A DNA stretch of 53,391 nt. Source: an uncultured Hungatella sp. Lineage in GTDB: Bacteria; Bacillota; Clostridia; Lachnospirales; Lachnospiraceae. Position 1 is the first letter of the stretch, and every line of letters starts with the position of its first letter. The stretch is from positions 1-53,391 of the forward strand of contig CATLBO010000008.1 of the NCBI GenBank assembly GCA_949879025.1. Direction: 5' to 3'. Shown in pieces: positions 49,970-53,391 of this stretch. Under the pieces are notes generated by a model. It was not told where the DNA came from. It saw nothing but the letters and a program-made list of their open reading frames with translations, and searched no databases. The position numbers were made by a program, and so were the translations under genes.

Positions 49970-50059
49970 TTACTTTCTACGCTTAAAAATATTGTGGCAT
50001 AAACCAATAAGTGCAACTATGAATATACCAAATTGAAACATATCAGCATATGTGACCAT
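49970..50059 (-). CDS. Putative holin-like toxin
   Basis: A 29-residue peptide starting MVTYADMFQFGIFIVALIGL and ending in HNIFKRRK. One hydrophobic helix flanked by a short polar N terminus and a basic tail matches the putative holin-like toxin family (Hol_Tox), whose members resemble type I toxins. A GGAGG lies 10 nt upstream and a terminator directly downstream. Any antisense RNA antitoxin is not evident by eye. It lies just inside the element end, where addiction genes often sit. Confidence 0.8.
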   Translation of the reverse strand: MVTYADMFQFGIFIVALIGLCHNIFKRRK

Positions 50060-50177
50060 ACAAATTTTCCTCCCTGTTTAACTCTTTTATTTTCTTGAAT
50101 TTATGATACAATAAATTTTAGATAATAAAAATCCCTATTTTTTACTCTATTTTATAAAATAACTGAAAGGATTTAGA

Positions 50178-50909
50178 ATGAATACTAACCTAAATTGTAA
50201 GGAAATTTTTTCACGAAGATTTTCTGAATTAATGAAAGAACATTTTCCGCCAATAAATAGCCACAAAAAAGAAAAACAGATTAAGCAAACTGCAAGAGAA
50301 GATTTTGCTCTTTTGCAAAAATTAGATATCAATAAGGCAAATGACTGCAAAAATTCTATTGATAGAAACAATGCTACTGCTACTATTAGAAAATGGAGAA
50401 ATCCCTTAAATAAAGAAATGCCAACCTTACAAACTGCACTTAAATTATGTAAAATTTTGGAGTGTGATATTGAATATATTTTTGGAATATCAGATATAAA
50501 AAATAAAAATAACTTTCGTGCTTCTTCATATCTTGGTTTAAATCAAAAAACTATACAGGGAATAAAAGACTATTCAGATATTATTAAAGAATTGATTGAT
50601 GTAATGGTGTGTAATGATAACGATACCTTAAAGTATATTTTAATTAATATTTTACAGTATGTTCGGTACTTCAACATTCCACGAATGACAGTGCAGACTA
50701 TATCAGACGAAAAGCCCAGAGAACTATCTTATGACGAGAAACAAAATTATATCAAAAGTGTTACAATGGACGAATTAGGATTGGCTCTTCACGAAATAAA
50801 CAATCGCTATGAAATTATCCGAGAAAGTGATTTTGCAAAAAGGAAAGAACTTCTAGAATTAGAAATACAAGTGGAAAAATTGAACATAAAAAGGTTAAAA
50901 GAAAAGTGA
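50178..50909 (+). CDS. XRE-like DNA-binding protein of the element
   Basis: A 243-residue AT-rich gene product. The central part (ATIRKWRNPLNKEMPTLQTA, then LCKILECDIEYIFGISD) has the second half of an XRE/lambda-repressor helix-turn-helix. The N-terminal 60 residues and a C-terminal helical domain (DYSDIIKELIDVMVCND, then a coiled-coil-like ELEIQVEKLNIKRLKEK) are unassigned. Codon use (A/T-rich third positions) differs from the host genes. It faces the other element genes and may control element genes or a defence function. An AAAGGA site precedes the start. Confidence 0.7.
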   Translation: MNTNLNCKEIFSRRFSELMKEHFPPINSHKKEKQIKQTAREDFALLQKLDINKANDCKNSIDRNNATATIRKWRNPLNKEMPTLQTALKLCKILECDIEYIFGISDIKNKNNFRASSYLGLNQKTIQGIKDYSDIIKELIDVMVCNDNDTLKYILINILQYVRYFNIPRMTVQTISDEKPRELSYDEKQNYIKSVTMDELGLALHEINNRYEIIRESDFAKRKELLELEIQVEKLNIKRLKEK

Positions 50910-50920
50910 TAATATAAAAA

Positions 50921-51034
50921 TGTTACGCAATAGAACGCCATTTTTGAGAATAGACATAGAAAACCCTTACCCCGTCATTTCAACGCCTACAAAGCCGCAT
51001 AAATCAAGGACAAAATAACCTCTATTGCGTAACA
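50921..51034. repeat. 14-bp perfect inverted repeat with 86-bp spacer
   Basis: TGTTACGCAATAGA (50921-50934) and its exact complement TCTATTGCGTAACA (51021-51034) bracket a short gene-free segment between the XRE-like gene and the HTH gene. It could be a remnant of a small insertion, a recombinase site pair or a large stem-loop. Confidence 0.7.
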
Positions 51035-51050
51035 ATCCCCATAATAGATT

Positions 51051-51082
51051 GAGGGCGAAAGCAGTCTGCTGATTTCGCCCTC
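51051..51082 (-). terminator. Hairpin 1 downstream of the element HTH gene
   Basis: GAGGGCGAAA (51051-51060) pairs with TTTCGCCCTC (51073-51082). It has no T tract on the plus strand and lies 90 nt beyond the HTH stop codon. Confidence 0.5.
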
Positions 51083-51107
51083 TTGACTGCCCATTAGCAA
51101 AGGCGGG

Positions 51108-51156
51108 AAAAGCTGTCAAGGGCGCGTAGCGCGAAGTTTACCCTTGACAGCTTTTT
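51108..51156. terminator. Hairpin 2, terminator of the HTH/sigma pair
   Basis: AAAAGCTGTCAAGGG (51108-51122) pairs with CCCTTGACAGCTTTTT (51141-51156), and the loop holds an inner GCGCGTAGCGCG palindrome. T runs on both strands, directly after the HTH stop at 51173. Confidence 0.8.
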
Positions 51157-51172
51157 CTGTCTTTGCTACTTC

Positions 51173-51376
51173 CTATCGGTCGAAGCGGAATTTCAATATG
51201 GCTTCAACCAGTTTCGCCTTTAATCTGTCCTGTGTATCGTCATTGATATGCCCTTTATACATAGACAGGTATTTGATGTGTGCGGTGTAGTGCCGCAATA
51301 CTGCGTCTACCGCTTCCGGCTCTCCGGCAACGGCTTTTTCGATTACTTCAAAAGGTATCAGCTTTTTGTTCCTCAT
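51173..51376 (-). CDS. Short HTH protein of conjugative-element type
   Basis: A 67-residue protein (FEVIEKAVAGEPEAVDAVLR, then YTAHIKYLSMYKGH and AKLVEAILKFRF) of the helix-turn-helix family that accompanies sigma-like proteins in Tn916-type elements. It resembles the N-terminal half of sigma region 2, acting as a partner of the next gene upstream, which it overlaps by 29 nt. Such pairs are thought to promote element gene expression or excision, but this is by family analogy. Confidence 0.8.
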   Translation of the reverse strand: MRNKKLIPFEVIEKAVAGEPEAVDAVLRHYTAHIKYLSMYKGHINDDTQDRLKAKLVEAILKFRFDR

Positions 51377-51806
51377 GTTCCAATCTCTCCCATTCTTTCC
51401 GCAACTGTTTCAGCGCAATATTTCTTCTGTGGTTTATCGTACTTCTACAACGCCCGTACAGTCTGCCGATTGCTTCATCATGATAACCGATGAAGTAATA
51501 TAGCAACAAAACTTCTTGCCTTAACTCCGGCAATTTTGATAATGCCGTCGCTAACCGTTCATCATCAACGATAACTTCCTTTCCCAACACAAGAAATACG
51601 GTCGGCTTGTCCTGCTTTTCAAAGTAGCTGTCCATAGCAGACGGTTCAAAATATCGTTCTGACATCAGATAGTCAAGGGATATTTCCCGTTCCATTTTCC
51701 GCTTCAAATCCCTCCATGCGTTGATTGCTTCATGGCGCAGGACAACCTTGCAGAACGCATGGAAAGCATATTCAATATGCTCCATGAACTGTTCAGAATA
51801 TCTCAT
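51348..51806 (-). CDS. Sigma-70-like protein of conjugative-element type
   Basis: A 152-residue protein with a region-4-type helix-turn-helix (LPELRQEVLLLYYFIGYHDE, IGRLYGRCRSTINHRRNIAL). The N-terminal segment (HIEYAFHAFCKVVLRHEAIN, DLKRKMEREISLDYLMSER) is typical of sigma-like proteins in Tn916-like elements. Its stop lies inside the following HTH gene, so the two are translationally coupled. A hairpin with T tract and a short leader reading frame lie upstream, suggesting attenuation control. Confidence 0.85.
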   Translation of the reverse strand: MRYSEQFMEHIEYAFHAFCKVVLRHEAINAWRDLKRKMEREISLDYLMSERYFEPSAMDSYFEKQDKPTVFLVLGKEVIVDDERLATALSKLPELRQEVLLLYYFIGYHDEAIGRLYGRCRSTINHRRNIALKQLRKEWERLEHEEQKADTF

Positions 51807-51847
51807 TTTCTCTCACCCCCTTTCTTCCCAGTAGGGGGCTATTACAA

Positions 51848-51880
51848 CAAAAACCCATGCAGAATATATCCGCATAGGTT
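51848..51880 (-). promoter_or_regulatory. Attenuator-like hairpin upstream of the sigma-like gene
   Basis: On the minus strand AACC-ATGC pairs with GCAT-GGTT (one internal mismatch) and is followed by TTTTTG, 42 nt before the sigma-like start. A 37-codon frame ends ~30 nt upstream of it. Confidence 0.5.
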
Positions 51881-51908
51881 CTTGGGTAATATGAGTTATT
51901 AAGACATA

Positions 51909-52022
51909 CTAAATGATATGTGTATTCATATTCATAGGCGTAATAGTCCTTGTTAATTGTTTGGCTTTTTTTGACCGATAAATGACTATTCTATTTTGTT
52001 GCTGACATACTTTGCATTTCAT
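51909..52022 (-). CDS. Possible leader peptide, 37 aa
   Basis: A short frame beginning MKCKVCQQQNRIVIYRSKKA and ending MNMNTHII. An AAAGGGG site lies ~8 nt before its ATG. It has one CxxC pair and many basic residues, with no known family. Its place, just ahead of an intrinsic-terminator-like hairpin and the sigma-like gene, would suit a regulatory leader peptide as in the tet(M) region of Tn916. It could also be a chance frame. Confidence 0.35.
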   Translation of the reverse strand: MKCKVCQQQNRIVIYRSKKAKQLTRTITPMNMNTHII

Positions 52023-52092
52023 CACGATTCCCCTTTGTTATCCGTAAAATAAGTCTGCTGACTTGATAGAAATTTCTTTATTGAACATAAAA

Positions 52093-52135
52093 AGAGCCGA
52101 CAAACTGTGATTCTTATCACAAGTCTGTCGGCTCT
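52093..52135 (-). terminator. Terminator of the DUF3796-XRE-KTR operon
   Basis: AGAGCCGACA pairs with TGTCGGCTCT, extended by an inner ACT/AGT and GTGAT/ATCAC match; on the minus strand TTTTTATG follows. Confidence 0.85.
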
Positions 52136-52156
52136 GCGTCTTATGCGTCTGGCTCT

Positions 52157-52324
52157 TTATTGTTTTTGGATAACTGTTATTTGCAAATCCTTTACGTCAA
52201 TTAAATTTTCCTGTCTGCACTTCGGGCAGTAGAGAGGAAAGTTCTTTAACTCCGTATCTGTCCTAATTTTCAATCGTGTCTTATTGCCGCAAACAGGGCA
52301 TAATATCCATTTGACTTTATCCAT
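52157..52324 (-). CDS. Cysteine-rich KTR-family zinc protein
   Basis: A 55-residue zinc-ribbon protein starting MDKVKWILCPVCGNKTRLKI, with CxxC pairs at Cys9/12 and Cys33/36 (YCPKCRQENLIDV). The GNKTRLKIR stretch matches the 'cysteine-rich KTR' proteins commonly found in conjugative transposons. The function is unknown. It starts 2 nt after the XRE stop codon and shares the upstream promoter. Confidence 0.85.
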   Translation of the reverse strand: MDKVKWILCPVCGNKTRLKIRTDTELKNFPLYCPKCRQENLIDVKDLQITVIQKQ

Positions 52325-52326
52325 TT

Positions 52327-52548
52327 TTATTTCGATTTTTTCTCCTCCTCTACCGTAAATACTTCCTCAATCGTTACACCAAAAACTTTTGCTATATTCC
52401 ATGCCAATACTAAAGAGGGGTTATACTTTCCCTTTTCAAGATTTCCGATAGTTTCACGACGCACACCCACTTTTGAAGCTAATTCCTCCTGCTTCATATC
52501 AAATCTCGCCCTATACTCCTTTATTCTGTTTTTAATCATTTTTTGCAT
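52327..52548 (-). CDS. XRE-family transcriptional regulator
   Basis: A 73-residue compact regulator that is almost all helix-turn-helix: [20 protein letters not shown], then [20 protein letters not shown] and [18 protein letters not shown]. It belongs to the small XRE group often paired with a membrane protein gene. It overlaps the DUF3796 gene by 17 nt. A palindromic operator (CACATTATTT...AAATAATGTG) in the shared promoter is a likely target, giving autoregulation. Confidence 0.92.
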   Translation of the reverse strand: MQKMIKNRIKEYRARFDMKQEELASKVGVRRETIGNLEKGKYNPSLVLAWNIAKVFGVTIEEVFTVEEEKKSK

Positions 52549-52882
52549 TTAACCTCTCTCTAATTTCCATTATAAAAGTTGAAAAAGCAAAAATGGCTAT
52601 TGATACTCCAAATCCCAATGCTGTTCCAGCTGCTAATGGATTGCTGCTAAGATTGAAATGTGACAGTATCAAGGTTGCGGATGTTGTAATTAAGAGGTTT
52701 GATACAAACGCAAAAGTAGCGCATTTCCTCATGTTTTCAATAAACATTTCATCGGGATTTACCCAGAAATATTCAAAGAATAGGGCAAACGCAAAGAAAC
52801 ATAGGAATAAGGGTTCCTCCCCCAAAATCCCCCAAAATCCTAACAGAGAAAGAAAACCTATACAGCCATACCAATTTTTCAT
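52532..52882 (-). CDS. DUF3796-like membrane protein
   Basis: A 116-residue protein with helices at about 5-22, 28-45, 60-80 and 88-106 ([69 protein letters not shown]). It resembles DUF3796 proteins that sit beside XRE regulators. The start is the ATG at 52882, preceded by AAGGAG; an upstream in-frame ATG is less likely. The function is unknown; the regulator partner suggests a sensing or immunity role. Confidence 0.75.
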   Translation of the reverse strand: MKNWYGCIGFLSLLGFWGILGEEPLFLCFFAFALFFEYFWVNPDEMFIENMRKCATFAFVSNLLITTSATLILSHFNLSSNPLAAGTALGFGVSIAIFAFSTFIMEIRERLNAKND

Positions 52883-52926
52883 CGTGTTACTCCTTTTTTG
52901 TGGTGTATTTCGCACTTTATGTTATA

Positions 52927-52969
52927 AATATACCACATTATTTTCGATATGTCAATCTCAAATAATGTG
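52927..52969 (-). promoter_or_regulatory. Promoter and palindromic operator of the DUF3796-XRE-KTR operon
   Basis: Minus strand: TTGACA (52950-52955), 17 bp, TATATT (52927-52932). CACATTATTT (52934-52943) and its complement AAATAATGTG (52960-52969) flank the -35 box, an arrangement expected of repressor control. Confidence 0.75.
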
Positions 52970-53181
52970 TTCTATTCTAGTTGGCAAGCAGAACTGTACA
53001 GACATACTCTAAAACCACATTACAGCTCATAAAAACTTCGGTTTTTCTTTATCCATATTTGGCATTTTCCAAACTTCCCCGTATTAAGAAACAAGGAAAA
53101 CTTTTTGAAGAATTTCTTTCAAATCTTCGTCAAAACCGCCCTGTGCGGTGTTGTAGGTAGTGAGAGGATTTTCAAGAGGGT

Positions 53182-53264
53182 TTGGGATTCTTCCCAACAA
53201 GCAAAATCTGTCCGGCAAGCCGTAGCGCGGACGGGCAGATTTACGGAAATGGGTACCCGTTTCC
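53182..53264 (+). other. Cluster of three hairpins, possible oriT
   Basis: TTGGGA-TTCT-TCCCAA (about 53182-53197); AAATCTGTCCG with CGGAC...CAGATTT (53204-53242); and the palindrome GGAAATGGGTACCCGTTTCC (53245-53264). They lie in a gene-free 300-bp stretch before the next element gene. oriT regions of such elements typically look like this, but no nick site is recognised. Confidence 0.35.
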
Positions 53265-53317
53265 TATGCTTGCTCCGAAACTTATCATTTAGCAAATACG
53301 GAAAGGAAGGGAAAAGA

Positions 53318-53391
53318 ATGGATTGGGAACTGGAAATCAAGGACAGCGGCTACCTGCCGGAAAAAGGGAAGCCGACAGAGGAAACTGTCTG
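53318..53391 (+). CDS. Partial gene running off the window end
   Basis: The first 24 codons of a plus-strand frame, MDWELEIKDSGYLPEKGKPT and onward. A GGAAGG site lies ~8 nt upstream. Nothing in the visible part identifies a family. Its place after the hairpin cluster suggests an element transfer or maintenance gene. Confidence 0.6.
   Translation, partial: MDWELEIKDSGYLPEKGKPTEETV

Larger units (their letters stand above)
49866..53391. mobile_element. One end of an integrative (probably conjugative) element, partial
   Basis: From about 49866-49875 the sequence leaves dctM and becomes more AT-rich. It carries a holin-like toxin, an XRE-like regulator, the short-HTH/sigma-70 pair, and a KTR/XRE/DUF3796 cassette. 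These are typical accessory genes of Tn916-like conjugative transposons in Firmicutes. An oriT-like hairpin cluster lies near 53180-53264. No integrase is present at this end. The other end is outside the window. Confidence 0.8.

Noticed and set aside
53119-53340. 73-codon minus-strand frame at the window end
   Set aside because: It runs through the hairpin cluster and opposite the start of the plus-strand gene, with no ribosome site and an atypical composition.
51173-53391. Tetracycline-resistance Tn916 copy
   Set aside because: The regulatory gene types are similar, but no tet(M), xis or int is present in the visible part.

Overview
The window looks like a chromosome segment of a spore-forming gut Firmicute of the Lachnospiraceae (Clostridium cluster XIVa) type. 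The grounds are family-level: strong GGAGG ribosome sites, low-to-moderate G+C, a spore maturation protein (SpmA), AdhE with a Rex-like operator, a KdpDE-like pair, a TM1266-type hydrogenase regulator, a SipW-type signal peptidase and the family's usual small proteins (DUF951, DUF1461). No species is claimed.

Layout, part 1 (1-32.8 kb). Positions 1-1300 hold the rpsF-ssb-rpsR operon on the minus strand. Next come an F420-ligase-like protein, a DegV lipid-binding protein, a minus-strand operon (hypothetical, sirtuin, aldo/keto reductase, DUF951) and a SIMPL lipoprotein. Positions 6.8-12.4 kb are a minus-strand operon xthA > ABC-F ATPase > GH13 protein > glf, in which the GH13 protein appears to have lost its catalytic carboxylates. 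AspA, a CAP-domain secreted protein and an unusual EIIB-ROK fusion follow. Then come two identical tRNA-Lys(CTT) genes around a ROK kinase, followed by thioredoxin, trmB and a DUF4145-SH3 membrane protein. A plus-strand operon carries DUF1461, a D,D-carboxypeptidase and a KdpD/KdpE-like two-component system. An exonuclease, an APH-family kinase and adhE follow, and then trmO, which lies between two copies of a dispersed repeat.

Layout, part 2 (32.8-49.9 kb). A small zinc-ribbon gene and a sigma-like / SipW / TasA-like cassette are followed by a sensory block: a solute-binding protein fused to a 5'-nucleotidase C-terminal domain, a hybrid histidine kinase with two receivers, and a chemoreceptor with a zinc-type motif outside the membrane. 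After these come a multi-flavin extracellular reductase, spmA, and an ECF sigma / RsgI-like anti-sigma / Ca-binding secreted protein operon. A glucosamine-6-phosphate-deaminase-like gene and a TRAP transporter diverge from a repeat copy. The TRAP system is broken: dctQ has an in-frame stop, and dctM is cut by a mobile element.

Layout, part 3 (about 49.87 kb to the end). This is the edge of an integrative, probably conjugative, element related in gene content to Tn916-type elements. It has a holin-like small toxin, an XRE-like regulator, a short HTH protein with a sigma-70-like protein behind a possible attenuator and leader peptide, a KTR zinc protein / XRE / DUF3796 cassette with a palindromic operator, and an oriT-like hairpin cluster before a gene running off the end. 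No integrase or tetracycline-resistance gene is visible.

The least explained signals are the family of ~108-bp repeats (five copies or parts) with two hairpins, one showing compensatory changes, that abut start or stop codons; the EIIB-ROK fusion; the SBP-5'-nucleotidase fusion with its hybrid kinase; and the degenerate GH13 protein.
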